Part shown: positions 49,766 to 59,436 of the stretch, piece by piece
Position numbering within the stretch: position 1 is the first letter of the stretch
Layout of the letters: each line of letters opens with the position of its first letter
NCBI RefSeq assembly: GCF_016757735.1
Contig: NZ_CP068439.1
Coordinates: forward strand, 2,480,001 to 2,544,000
Origin: Aequorivita iocasae
GTDB taxonomy: Bacteria > Bacteroidota > Bacteroidia > Flavobacteriales > Flavobacteriaceae
DNA: 64,000 nt
Reading direction: 5' to 3'
Made by a program: the position numbers and the translations under genes
The notes under the pieces: generated by a model
Database searches by the model: none
Seen by the model: the letters and a program-made list of their open reading frames with translations, nothing else
What the model was told of the DNA's origin: nothing

Positions 49766-52700
49766 TTTCACTACATCGGTAAATATTATCAGAGATACTG
49801 ATAGGGACTTCAATTACATCCCAACACCTAATTCGAGACAAGTTGTTAGCCAAATAGTTAATGACTTTAAAAAGGGGATCCGTTCATTTAATATAGTGGG
49901 AACGTATGGAACTGGTAAATCTTCATTTCTTTTGGCGTTCGAGCAAAGCGTACAAGGAACGAAACGTTACTTTGAGACTAATTTCCTTGCTGATCCTAAG
50001 TTTGATTTTATAAAATTTATTGGTTCTTATGCTTCTATTGTAGAGCAATTTGCAGATGCATTTGATGTTCAAATAAATAAGAATCAACAAGAAAATATAC
50101 TTTCAGAAATATTTAACCGATACCATTATATTGGAAAAGAAAACAAAGTTTTATTTATACTAATTGATGAGTTTGGAAAGTTTTTAGAGTATGCTAGTAA
50201 GCACAACCCTGAAAAAGAATTATACTTTGTTCAGCAATTGGCAGAATTCTGTAATAACCCAAAGCACAATATTGTTTTACTTACCACAGTTCACCAAAGC
50301 TTAGAATCTTACGCTTATTCACTAAGTAAAACCCAACAACAAGAATGGACAAAAGTAAAAGGGCGTTTTCGTGAAATCACTTTTAACGAGCCTGTTGAGC
50401 AGCTTTTGTTCTTGGCTTCGGAATATGTCGCAGAAAACTTTGAAACAAAGACTTCAAAATCAGAAATTGAAAAATGTTTGAAGCTCACTACTGAAACGAA
50501 AGCCTTTAACTTCAACAAAGATTTTCTAAAAGAAATTGCTTCAAAACTATATCCGCTTGATATTCTTTCCGCCAATATTCTCACGTTATCATTGCAAAGA
50601 TATGGACAAAATGAACGTTCATTATTTTCATTTCTTGAATCATCAGACCATACAGGTTTGGCTAAATTTAACAAACAAGTAAATCCATTTTACAATCTGT
50701 CAAATGTTTATGATTACCTCAATTTCAATTTCTATTCGTTTTTAACATCAAAATATAACCCCGATTTTTCTGCTTGGAGCTCTATCCGCTCAGCTATGGA
50801 GGAAGTGGAAAGAGCGTTTGATTCCAACATTAATGATTACATCAAATCGGTAAAAACGATTGGACTTTTGAATATCTTCTCAGCAAGCGGTTCAATATTG
50901 GACTTGAATTTCTTTGTTGATTATTTGAAAACTGCTTGTGGAGTGTCAGATGCCAATGATATTATAAAAAATCTTGAAGCCAAGAATATTATTCGCTACC
51001 GTTCCCATTCAAAACGATATATTCTTTTTGAAGGAACAGATTTAGACATTCAAACTGCATTGATAGAAGCGGCAAATAAAATTTCGGAAGTGGTTGATAT
51101 TACAACTCTTCTGAATAAACACATTCAATTCAATCCAGTTTTTGCCAAGCAATATTCCTTTGCAACAGGAACTCCGAGATATTTTGAATTTATTATTTCA
51201 GACTATCCCGAAACCAAAAAAAATCCAGAAGGTGAAATTGATGGCATTGTGAATCTTGTTTTTAATAGCAAGCTGAAAGAAGACGATATTCAAAATAAAT
51301 CAAAATTACAGGAGGAAGCGATTATTTACTGTTTTTTTAAAAACTCAGCTGAGATAAAAAACTTATTGTTTGAGATTGAGAAAATTCAAAAGGTTATTGA
51401 AGAAAATAAAGATGATAAGGTAGCCAAGAGAGAACTTGAAAATATTGTTGAATCACAAATACGTTTATTAAACCACTATATAACGGATAGCATTTTTTCA
51501 GGCAGCAAAGATGTGAAGTGGTATTTTAATGGTGAAGAAAAGAAAATTGTTGATAAAAAGGACTTCAACAAGTTGCTTTCTCAAGTTTGTAGCTTAGTAT
51601 ATGATGCCACTCCTGTTTTTAAAAACGAATTGGTTAACAAACATAAAATATCTTCTTCAATTCATACAGCCAAGAAAAGATATTTTTCAGCATTAGCCAA
51701 TGATTGGGATAAAGAAAATCTAGGGTTTGAAGACTCAAAATTTCCACCCGAAAAAACCATTTATCTTTCATTGCTAAAAGAAAATGAAATTTCACCCATT
51801 CGCGAAAACGCAACAGACGTAATTGCAATTGATAAGAAATCAAGTTTTTTCAAACTCTGGAGAGCCTCAGAAGACTTTTTAGAAAGTGCTAAATCAGAGC
51901 AACTGAAAGTTTCGGAGCTAAGTGAACTTTTAAGCAAGCGTCCATTCAAACTCAAACAAGGCTTGATTGATTTTTGGGTTCCCACCTTCTTGTTTTTAAA
52001 ACGTGATGATTTTGCGGTATTCGGTGAAGATAGCTACATCCCTAATCTTTCAGAGGAAAATTTAGAACTGATAGCAAAGTATCCTGAAAAATATTCTATC
52101 AAAACATTTGATATTGAAGGCGTAAAGCTTGATATTTTCAACAGCTACCGAGCATTTTTGAATATTGCTACTGAGCAAAAATTTGACAACAATTCTTTTA
52201 TAGAAACCATCAAACCTTTTATTGTTTTCTACAAACAGTTACCAGAATACAGTAAGAACACAAAAAGACTTTCACCATCAGCTATTAAGATTAGAAAAGC
52301 GATTGCCACCAGTAAAGACCCAGAGGAAACATTTTTTGAAGCATTTCCTAGTGCTTTAGGATTGTCTCTTTCTTCTTTACAACAAGACAAGTCTAAACTT
52401 CAAAACTTTACTAGGAGTTTGCAGGAGGGAGTAAGAGAACTACGAACCGCTTATGATGAGTTAGTGCAGCGTTTTGAAGATTTCATTTGCAGTGAGTTTG
52501 TCGGGAATACAGCTGACTTTGATGAATATAAAGAATATCTTCAAAAACGTTTTTCAAAGCTAAAAAAACATATGCTTTTAAGTAATCAAAAGACTTTTGT
52601 ACAGCGTTTAGATTCACCGCTTGATGATCGAAAGGCTTGGTTGAATTCAATAGTACAGGCGGTTGCCGGAAAAACTTTAGAAGCATTCTCTGATGAAGAT

Positions 52701-52976
52701 GAAATCCTGCTTTACGAACGATTCAAGTCAATGATTTTGGAATTGGATAGTTTAACCAAAATCTCAAAAACTGATATTGATGAAAGTAAAGAAGAAGTTA
52801 TTGGAGTTAAAATCGATTCGTTTTTTAGCAAGTTAGACCCCAAAGTGGTTCGAGTACCAAAGAATAAGAGCAAGGAGATTGAGCAATTGAAAAATGAGCT
52901 AAGAAATAAATTGGGAAAAGACAATACTTCAAACATTGCAGCTGTCTTGAATCTATTAAAAGAATTATTACAATGA
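49755..52976 (+). CDS. Large AAA-type ATPase of a phosphorothioation-linked system
   Basis: A 1073-residue ATPase: Walker A GTYGTGKSS at residues 49-57, Walker B-like VLFILIDEFGKFLEYA at about 133-147, and an arginine-finger-like region TTVHQSLESYAYSLSK...KGRFREITF at about 180-215. The remaining 800 residues are mostly helical with no named domain. Proteins of this type are recurrent next to DUF4007 and are thought to drive restriction in sulfur-modification systems. It overlaps the DndC-like gene by four bases. Confidence 0.78.
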   Translation: MPNNFTTSVNIIRDTDRDFNYIPTPNSRQVVSQIVNDFKKGIRSFNIVGTYGTGKSSFLLAFEQSVQGTKRYFETNFLADPKFDFIKFIGSYASIVEQFADAFDVQINKNQQENILSEIFNRYHYIGKENKVLFILIDEFGKFLEYASKHNPEKELYFVQQLAEFCNNPKHNIVLLTTVHQSLESYAYSLSKTQQQEWTKVKGRFREITFNEPVEQLLFLASEYVAENFETKTSKSEIEKCLKLTTETKAFNFNKDFLKEIASKLYPLDILSANILTLSLQRYGQNERSLFSFLESSDHTGLAKFNKQVNPFYNLSNVYDYLNFNFYSFLTSKYNPDFSAWSSIRSAMEEVERAFDSNINDYIKSVKTIGLLNIFSASGSILDLNFFVDYLKTACGVSDANDIIKNLEAKNIIRYRSHSKRYILFEGTDLDIQTALIEAANKISEVVDITTLLNKHIQFNPVFAKQYSFATGTPRYFEFIISDYPETKKNPEGEIDGIVNLVFNSKLKEDDIQNKSKLQEEAIIYCFFKNSAEIKNLLFEIEKIQKVIEENKDDKVAKRELENIVESQIRLLNHYITDSIFSGSKDVKWYFNGEEKKIVDKKDFNKLLSQVCSLVYDATPVFKNELVNKHKISSSIHTAKKRYFSALANDWDKENLGFEDSKFPPEKTIYLSLLKENEISPIRENATDVIAIDKKSSFFKLWRASEDFLESAKSEQLKVSELSELLSKRPFKLKQGLIDFWVPTFLFLKRDDFAVFGEDSYIPNLSEENLELIAKYPEKYSIKTFDIEGVKLDIFNSYRAFLNIATEQKFDNNSFIETIKPFIVFYKQLPEYSKNTKRLSPSAIKIRKAIATSKDPEETFFEAFPSALGLSLSSLQQDKSKLQNFTRSLQEGVRELRTAYDELVQRFEDFICSEFVGNTADFDEYKEYLQKRFSKLKKHMLLSNQKTFVQRLDSPLDDRKAWLNSIVQAVAGKTLEAFSDEDEILLYERFKSMILELDSLTKISKTDIDESKEEVIGVKIDSFFSKLDPKVVRVPKNKSKEIEQLKNELRNKLGKDNTSNIAAVLNLLKELLQ

Positions 52977-54076
52977 GCAAAGTAAGACACGTATTAGGCA
53001 TATCAGGAGGAAAAGACAGTGCAGCTTTGGCTATTTATGTCAAAACTAAATATCCTTCTATTAATTTAGAATTCTATACCTGCGACACAGGTAAGGAATT
53101 AGACGAAACCTATCAATTGATAAAAAATCTGGAGATTTATCTTGGAATCAAGATTGAACTTTTGCAAGGTGCACAAAATAGTTCAGAAGACCCCTTTGAC
53201 CATTTTTTGAAAATGTATGGAGGTTTTCTGCCCTCCTCGCAAGCTCGTTGGTGCACCAAAAAGTTAAAGTTAGAACCTTTTGAAAACTATGTAGGAACAG
53301 ATCCAGTGATTTCTTATGTTGGAATCAGAGGTGATGAAGAAAGAGAAGGATATATTTCTACCAAAAAAAATATTCAATCAATATTTCCATTTCGTAAGAA
53401 TATTTGGAGTCAAGATGTTGTTCAAAAAATGCTTTCGAACCAAAATATAGAGCAATTAATAGAAATGTCTTCAAGCATAGACTTTGGTAAAAATCAGGAA
53501 AAAGCATTACTAACGATTACTCGAAAGTTGGATACAAGTTTCACCATTGACCAAAAGCTAAATGTTTTATTAGATGCAAATGTGAAAGCGTTTAATCATT
53601 TAGTTTTTGATTACTTGAAAACAACCGATTACCCTTTAGCAACTGAAGCTACTTTTCCGCTTTTGGAAAATGACGAAGTATTGTTGAGAGATGACATTTT
53701 TAAAATATTGAAAGAAAGTGGCGTAGGTGTACCCGCATATTACAACAAAATAGATTTTGAAATTAATGGAAAAAAAGGAGAATATGCTAGAAGTCGCTCT
53801 GGCTGTTTCTTCTGCTTTTTCCAACAGAAAATTGAATGGGTGTGGCTGTATGAACAACATAAAGATTTGTACTTAAAAGCAATGGAATATGAGAAAGATG
53901 GTTATACGTGGGCACAAGGCGAAAGTTTAGAGGATATAATTAAACCTGAAAGAATCGAACAAATCAAGGAAGAGTACATTAAAAGAATGGAACGAAAATC
54001 AAAAGTTAAATCACCTTATCTGGTGGACATCTTGGATGATGCTGAGGGAGAAGGATGTGCTGCTTGTTTTATTTAA
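52973..54076 (+). CDS. DndC-like PP-loop sulfur-transfer protein
   Basis: A 367-residue PAPS-reductase-family PP-loop ATPase: SGGKDS at residues 11-16, FYTCDTGKELDETYQLI, SSQARWCTKKLKLEPF, then a cysteine-rich GCFFCFFQQKIEWVW near residue 274 and GCAACFI at the end, which together could hold an iron-sulfur cluster. DndC supplies sulfur activation for DNA phosphorothioation. Canonical DndC is nearer 500 residues, so this is a short variant. Its position, between the ATPase and DndB/DndA, supports the role. Confidence 0.8.
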   Translation: MSKVRHVLGISGGKDSAALAIYVKTKYPSINLEFYTCDTGKELDETYQLIKNLEIYLGIKIELLQGAQNSSEDPFDHFLKMYGGFLPSSQARWCTKKLKLEPFENYVGTDPVISYVGIRGDEEREGYISTKKNIQSIFPFRKNIWSQDVVQKMLSNQNIEQLIEMSSSIDFGKNQEKALLTITRKLDTSFTIDQKLNVLLDANVKAFNHLVFDYLKTTDYPLATEATFPLLENDEVLLRDDIFKILKESGVGVPAYYNKIDFEINGKKGEYARSRSGCFFCFFQQKIEWVWLYEQHKDLYLKAMEYEKDGYTWAQGESLEDIIKPERIEQIKEEYIKRMERKSKVKSPYLVDILDDAEGEGCAACFI

Positions 54077-54089
54077 TTTTTCTGAGGGT

Positions 54090-54617
54090 ATGACTGGTAG
54101 TGCATTTTCATTAGGAGAAGAAGTAGAATTGAGAAAAGTCGAGTATAAACTTCACGGAGAGCTGTGGAAAAAATTTACCTCTACTGATTTTGATTTAAAT
54201 TTTGAGAATTGGATTAAAATAAAATACTTGAATGAAAATGCAGATGATTTTGATGATAATATAAGAGATGTTCCCCATAATAAAGGTGGGTTATACTTGT
54301 TTTATGTGAAATGTCAAATAATTTCTGGAATAACCGAATACCCTTTATATGTTGGAAGGGCACAAATAACAGAAAACCAAAATCTAAGAAAACGAGTTAA
54401 AGAATATTTCCAGAAATATAGCAAGAGTAATGAAAGACCTAAGTTAACCAGAATGTTCAATTATTGGAAGAATGATTTGTACTTAGCTTATTATCCACTA
54501 GATGATAACGAAGATGTGATTAGTATTGAAAATCAATTCATAAACTCTTTACTTTTACCTATGAATACTGAAATTCCAGATACCGAAGTTAAACAAGCAA
54601 TTAAAGCATTCCAATAA
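54090..54617 (+). CDS. GIY-YIG-like nuclease domain protein inside the phosphorothioation operon
   Basis: A 175-residue protein with GLY at residues 67-69 (KGGLYLFYV), YVG at 87-89 (YPLYVGRA), a conserved Arg at about 99 (NLRKRVKEYF), a Glu in SIENQFINSLLLPMN near residue 150 and the closing Asn. This is the GIY-YIG nuclease pattern. I chose ATG 54090 rather than 54036, because it follows a purine-rich GAGG and removes a 41-base overlap. It is not part of canonical Dnd systems and would add a nuclease to this variant. It shares one base with the DndB gene. Confidence 0.62.
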   Translation: MTGSAFSLGEEVELRKVEYKLHGELWKKFTSTDFDLNFENWIKIKYLNENADDFDDNIRDVPHNKGGLYLFYVKCQIISGITEYPLYVGRAQITENQNLRKRVKEYFQKYSKSNERPKLTRMFNYWKNDLYLAYYPLDDNEDVISIENQFINSLLLPMNTEIPDTEVKQAIKAFQ

Positions 54618-55849
54618 TGAAAATACCTGCATTAAGATCTAAAATAGGAGATTGGGATTATTACGTAACTACTTTAACATTTGAACAAGTGAGACAGTAT
54701 GTCTCAAAAATTGATGACCAGTTACATAAGTCAGATTCACTTAAAGATTTGATTCAAAGAAGCATTACAAATAACTTTTTAAGTATAAAAGATTACATTA
54801 TTAATCAACCTTCTGTTTTTTTTAATTCACTTGTCCTTGCTGTTTATGACGATTATCCTAATTGGCAAGAAATTGAGTTTAAATATGATGGTATTGAAAC
54901 TTATAAAATGGGCTTGCTTGATTTTTCAAGTAATCATAAAATATTTCCCGTTGATGGTCAGCATCGTGTTGAAGGAATAAAGGCAGCATTAAGAGAAAAT
55001 CCCGAATTTAAAAATCATCAAATAGCTGCAATATTTATTGGTCATAAAAATGATATTGAAGGCAAACAACGAACAAGAAGGTTGTTTACAACTTTAAACC
55101 GATACGCAAAACCGGTTAAATTAGATGACATTATTGCGTTAGATGAAGATGACTCTGTTGCAATAGTAACAAGGCATATGCTAGAAGAATATGATTTATT
55201 TACAGATAAAAGAGTAATTTATTCTAAACAAAAGGCAATACCCACCAATAATAAGGATGCATTAACTTCAATAATAACTCTATATCAAGCTAATGTTGAA
55301 TTATTTAGTGTTTACTATGAAAAAAAGTTTGAAAAAAAACCTACGAAGAATCGAGTCTCTGAGTATTTAAAATTCAGGCCATCAGAAGAAGAAATTGAAG
55401 AATTTAAAATCTTTTGTATTCAATATTGGGACTCATTTAAAAGTAAACTTTCTTTTATAACCGAATATCTAACCCTAGATGTTAATGCTGCCGTGCCCTA
55501 CCGAAATAATGAAACCGGAGGAAATCTTCTTTTTAGACCAATTGGGTTACTTCCATTTTTAAAAGCAAGTTTAACAATCCACAAGAGAGAGGAAAAGACT
55601 TTCAATGAAATTTTTGAAAGGTTTAATAATATCAATTATGCTATAGATACTCCGCCTTGGCAGTATGTTGTATGGAACCCTATTGAAAATAAAATGATTA
55701 TGAATGCATCTTCTTTAACATATTTGTTATTGATATACCTATATGATAGTAAGATACTTCAAGGAAATGAATTACAAAAATTGAAAGAAGGTTACGCTTC
55801 AAAAATTTCCTACGAGCAGAATCTAGATGATGTTTTAAATGAGATCTAA
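54617..55849 (+). CDS. dndB: DndB-like DGQHR-domain protein
   Basis: A 410-residue protein with the DGQHR motif (PVDGQHRVEGIKAAL) at residues 113-117, the hallmark of DndB and related DGQHR-domain proteins, and an RRLFTTLNRYAKPV segment typical of the family. DndB represses or modulates the dnd system and binds the modified promoter region. The DGQHR fold is related to the DUF262/ParB-Srx fold in the neighbouring operon. Starts at ATG overlapping the GIY-YIG gene by one base. Product followed immediately by DndA (TTG start). Confidence 0.85.
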   Translation: MKIPALRSKIGDWDYYVTTLTFEQVRQYVSKIDDQLHKSDSLKDLIQRSITNNFLSIKDYIINQPSVFFNSLVLAVYDDYPNWQEIEFKYDGIETYKMGLLDFSSNHKIFPVDGQHRVEGIKAALRENPEFKNHQIAAIFIGHKNDIEGKQRTRRLFTTLNRYAKPVKLDDIIALDEDDSVAIVTRHMLEEYDLFTDKRVIYSKQKAIPTNNKDALTSIITLYQANVELFSVYYEKKFEKKPTKNRVSEYLKFRPSEEEIEEFKIFCIQYWDSFKSKLSFITEYLTLDVNAAVPYRNNETGGNLLFRPIGLLPFLKASLTIHKREEKTFNEIFERFNNINYAIDTPPWQYVVWNPIENKMIMNASSLTYLLLIYLYDSKILQGNELQKLKEGYASKISYEQNLDDVLNEI

Positions 55850-56998
55850 TTGGAAGAATTGAACAAAATATCATACCTCGACTACAACGCCACCACCCCA
55901 ATCGACCCAAGGGTATTTAAAGCAATGTTACCGTTTTTAAAGGACAATTTTGCCAATCCAAGCAGCACCCACCATTTTGGACAGAGTATCAATGGAAAAG
56001 TAAAACAGGCTCGTGAACAAATCGCAGATTTTATTAATGCTGAATCTAATGAATTAATTTTTACTAGCGGAGCAACAGAAGCTATTAATATTGCCATTAA
56101 AGGAATTGCGGAAAGCTATTCAAATAAAGGAAAACACATCATCACTCTATCAACTGAACACAAAGCGGTTTTAGACACTTGCAAAGATTTAGAACGAAAA
56201 GGTTTTGAGGTTACTTATTTGCCTGTTCAACCTAATGGATTGATTGATTTAGTAGAATTGAAACAAGTCATACGACCTGACACTATTTTGGTTTCCGTAA
56301 TGTATATCAATAACGAAACCGGAGTCATTCAACCAATAAAAGAAATTGCAACATTGACCCACCAAAATGGAGCTTTGTTTATTACAGATGCCACACAAGC
56401 AGTTGGCAAAATTGAAATTGATGTAGATGCTTTAGGCATTGACTTACTTTGTTTTAGCGGTCATAAAATGTATGCTCCAAAAGGGATTGGAGCCTTGTAT
56501 GTAAGAAATAAAACAAAACTCACCCCTCAAACGCACGGAGGTGGTCACGAACAAGGCTTGAGAAGTGGTACACTCAATGTTCCTGGAATTATTGCCTTGG
56601 CAAAAGCTTGTGAAATAGCCAGTGAAGAAATGGCTTTGAATCAAAGAAAAATTTCTGCATTGAGAGACAAACTCGAAACTGAATTTTTAGAACTGCCAAA
56701 TACTTCACTTATTGGTGATTTAGAAAACAGAATTTTCAACACGACCAATATTTGCTTCAAAGGACAAGATGCCAATGTTCTGATAGGCAGAATGAAAAAT
56801 ATTGCTGTTTCCAATGGCTCTGCTTGTTCATCGGCTGTTATTGAGCCATCCCACGTTTTGAAAGCTATGGGATTAAATGATGATGATGCTTTTGCCTCTC
56901 TCCGTTTTTCATTAGGAAAATACAACACAATTGAAGACATTGAAACTGTAGTCAACAAAATAAAAGAACTCACTCAACCAAATTTTAAATATGCTTAA
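55850..56998 (+). CDS. dndA: Cysteine desulfurase DndA
   Basis: A 382-residue PLP-dependent NifS/IscS-type cysteine desulfurase: ISYLDYNATTPIDPRVFKAM, the substrate and PLP site TSGATEAINIAIKG, LLCFSGHKMYAPKGIGALYVR (PLP lysine in SGHK) and a cysteine loop SNGSACSSAVIEPSHVL. It supplies persulfide sulfur for DndC. The first usable codon is TTG 55850, directly after the DndB stop; this non-ATG start with zero spacing implies translational coupling. It is the sulfur source of the operon. Confidence 0.9.
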   Translation: MEELNKISYLDYNATTPIDPRVFKAMLPFLKDNFANPSSTHHFGQSINGKVKQAREQIADFINAESNELIFTSGATEAINIAIKGIAESYSNKGKHIITLSTEHKAVLDTCKDLERKGFEVTYLPVQPNGLIDLVELKQVIRPDTILVSVMYINNETGVIQPIKEIATLTHQNGALFITDATQAVGKIEIDVDALGIDLLCFSGHKMYAPKGIGALYVRNKTKLTPQTHGGGHEQGLRSGTLNVPGIIALAKACEIASEEMALNQRKISALRDKLETEFLELPNTSLIGDLENRIFNTTNICFKGQDANVLIGRMKNIAVSNGSACSSAVIEPSHVLKAMGLNDDDAFASLRFSLGKYNTIEDIETVVNKIKELTQPNFKYA

Positions 56999-59195
56999 AG
57001 ATTGTGATTGGTCATTGGATAGAGATTACAAAACTGGTTCAGAAAATGAGCCTTTGCAATTCTATTTGGATGGATTAGCCAATAGCAAAGAATTTAATTT
57101 GTTGTTGGGTTATTTCAGTTCATCAGCTATTAATTTACTTTCTGTTGGCTTTGCCACATTCATCAGCAAGGGTGGAAAAATGAAAATGGTTATCAATCAC
57201 TTGCTTTCATCAAAAGATAAAGAAGCTATTGAAAAAGCCGCCCAAGAATCGATAAACAAAGTTTTTGATTTAACAGATGTAGTAAGTCTTGGACGAGTTC
57301 TTGATGAATATGATACGCATTTTTTTGAATGTTTGGCATATTTAATAGCAGAAAAACGCATTGAAATAAAGGTTATCAAACCCAAGAACGGAAAAGGAAT
57401 AGCCCATTACAAATCAGGCGTTTTTAGTGATGGTCAAGATGCTGTTGGCTATCAAGCATCTTGCAACTTTACCTATTATGGTCTTTCTGAAAACATAGAA
57501 CAACTAGAAGCTTTTTTGAGTTGGGAAAATGGCAGGTCAAACAAACTGATTAAAAAGCAACTTAAACTCATTGATGACTATTTCGCTGAAAAAGATGAAG
57601 ATGTTGAATATGTCTCTGTTAGTGAAATTGAAGTCGTTCTAAAAGACAGATTTGGCAAGAAAGACATCAACGAATTGCTTGTTCAAGAAGAACAATTACT
57701 AAAAAAGAAACAGAGTTTAATGCTTTCTAATCCAAAGCTTAAAAAAACTATCAGTAAGCTTTTTAACGAAATTGAAATAATTAGACGCACACCAAGATTC
57801 CCATATTCAGAAGGAGCGAGAGAATATCAGATTAATGCTTACAACAGTTGGGTAGCAAATAATTACAAGGGTATGTTTGCAATGGCAACAGGAACAGGTA
57901 AAACGATAACCTCGCTTAACTGCCTACTTTACGAATACAAGAAAACAGGAATTTACAGGGCAATTATAACCGTACCAACAACGGCTCTGGTTGAACAATG
58001 GAAAAAAGAATGTGCTAAGTTTAATTTCAGAAATATCATTACTGTCAGTTCAAAAGAAAATTGGGATAAAAACCTAGCATTTTTCAATACTGCCTCAAAA
58101 CTGATTGATACTTCTTATATCGTCATTGTTACTTATGCTTCTTTGGCAAGACCAAAGTTTCAAAGTTACTTTACACAACTTCCAAAAGACACTATTTTAA
58201 TTGCAGATGAAACGCACAATTTGGGTTCTCAAGGAATTTTAAGATTGCTGCCAAACATCCATCTTGAAAAACGAATTGGATTATCCGCAACTCCGCACAG
58301 AAAATTTGACGAATTAGGAAATCAAGCCATTCAAGACTTTTTCAATGATGAGCCACCTTACATTGTTTCCTATTCAATGGAAGAAGCATTGAATATTGGT
58401 TGGTTGTGTAAATACACATATCACCCACACATTGTAAAGCTAACAGACCAAGAGATGGAAAAGTATAAAGAACTTTCCCTTCAATTGTTGAAAATGGGCT
58501 TATTTGATAAAGAGACAGGTTCTTTTAGAAGCACTCCAGAAATTGAGAAGAAACTATTAGAAAGAAAACGAATCATTCACAAAGCATCCAATAAATTAAA
58601 TGCATTCAAAGCTATATTAAGAAGTGAGTTTGACAAAAGAAAGAATCTGAAATACACTTTAATTTATGTTCCGGAGGGCATTGAAGCAAATTTTGATGAA
58701 GCTGATTACAGTGTTGAAACCGAAGTCGAAAACAGATTAATTAATGAATATACAAAAGCAGTAAGCCATACAGATGATTCAGTAATGGTGAAACAGTTTA
58801 CTGCAAATTCTACTAATCGTGAGGAGATTTTAAAAAACTTTGAAGAAAGTAAAATTCACGTATTGACCTCTATGAAATGTTTGGATGAAGGTGTTGATGT
58901 ACCACGTTCCGAATTGGCGATTTTCTGTGCAAGTACAGGAAATCCACGACAATTTATCCAAAGAAGAGGAAGGGTTTTGCGGTTGCACAAAGATAAAATT
59001 CACGCAACCATACACGATTTAGTAGTTGTGCCGGAAGTATCTGATGAAAGCACTTTTGAAATGGAAAAAGGGCTGGTAAAAAAAGAACTCGAACGAGTGG
59101 TTGACTTTGCTAATCTGGCAATGAACAAAACCGCCACGTACGAAACGCTGAAAAATATTTTGGACTACTACAATTTAAACCTTAACGATTTATAA
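56991..59195 (+). CDS. PLD-domain DEAD/DEAH helicase, phosphorothioation restriction enzyme
   Basis: A 734-residue fusion of an N-terminal phospholipase-D-like nuclease domain (LLLGYFSSSAINLLSVGFATFISKGGKMKMVINHL; HxK in AHYKSGVF near 138) and a superfamily-2 helicase: Walker A ATGTGKTITS at about residues 298-307, the DETH box LIADETHNLG near 403, SATPHR at about 430 and QFIQRRGRVLR at about 655. This layout matches the restriction enzyme described with Dnd systems (TIGR04095-like). It would cut DNA lacking the phosphorothioate mark. Overlaps DndA by eight bases. Confidence 0.82.
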   Translation: MLKDCDWSLDRDYKTGSENEPLQFYLDGLANSKEFNLLLGYFSSSAINLLSVGFATFISKGGKMKMVINHLLSSKDKEAIEKAAQESINKVFDLTDVVSLGRVLDEYDTHFFECLAYLIAEKRIEIKVIKPKNGKGIAHYKSGVFSDGQDAVGYQASCNFTYYGLSENIEQLEAFLSWENGRSNKLIKKQLKLIDDYFAEKDEDVEYVSVSEIEVVLKDRFGKKDINELLVQEEQLLKKKQSLMLSNPKLKKTISKLFNEIEIIRRTPRFPYSEGAREYQINAYNSWVANNYKGMFAMATGTGKTITSLNCLLYEYKKTGIYRAIITVPTTALVEQWKKECAKFNFRNIITVSSKENWDKNLAFFNTASKLIDTSYIVIVTYASLARPKFQSYFTQLPKDTILIADETHNLGSQGILRLLPNIHLEKRIGLSATPHRKFDELGNQAIQDFFNDEPPYIVSYSMEEALNIGWLCKYTYHPHIVKLTDQEMEKYKELSLQLLKMGLFDKETGSFRSTPEIEKKLLERKRIIHKASNKLNAFKAILRSEFDKRKNLKYTLIYVPEGIEANFDEADYSVETEVENRLINEYTKAVSHTDDSVMVKQFTANSTNREEILKNFEESKIHVLTSMKCLDEGVDVPRSELAIFCASTGNPRQFIQRRGRVLRLHKDKIHATIHDLVVVPEVSDESTFEMEKGLVKKELERVVDFANLAMNKTATYETLKNILDYYNLNLNDL

Positions 59196-59205
59196 AATTC
59201 TTCTT

Positions 59206-59436
59206 ATGGCAAGGAAAGACGATATACTCAAAAGTTTTTTAACCCACGAGCTCATTGAAAACAAGTATAAACTTAAAAAAGAAGAAATGCCTTCTACAGT
59301 TAGAGAAGCTTTGAATTCTGATATTCCGATAGTAAAAGCAGTTGCTTTAATTGTGGAGGGCTTGGAAAAATCTCCTACAGCAACTGATAATGAATTGAGA
59401 AATAGTGTTCTTCAATTTTTAAATACTGCGATATGA
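59206..59436 (+). CDS. Small unknown protein of the phosphorothioation operon (76 aa)
   Basis: A 76-residue acidic, helical protein starting MARKDDILKSFLTHELIENKYKLKK and continuing with VREALNSDIPIVKAVALIVEGLEKSP. I do not recognise a family. It occupies the usual place of DndE next to dndD but lacks the ribbon-helix-helix-like features known for DndE, so a DndE substitute is a guess. Spacing: 10 bases after the helicase and sharing four bases with dndD. Confidence 0.6.
   Translation: MARKDDILKSFLTHELIENKYKLKKEEMPSTVREALNSDIPIVKAVALIVEGLEKSPTATDNELRNSVLQFLNTAI

Noticed and set aside
50315-50674. 119-codon minus-strand frame within the large ATPase gene
   Set aside because: Antisense shadow of a well-supported coding region.
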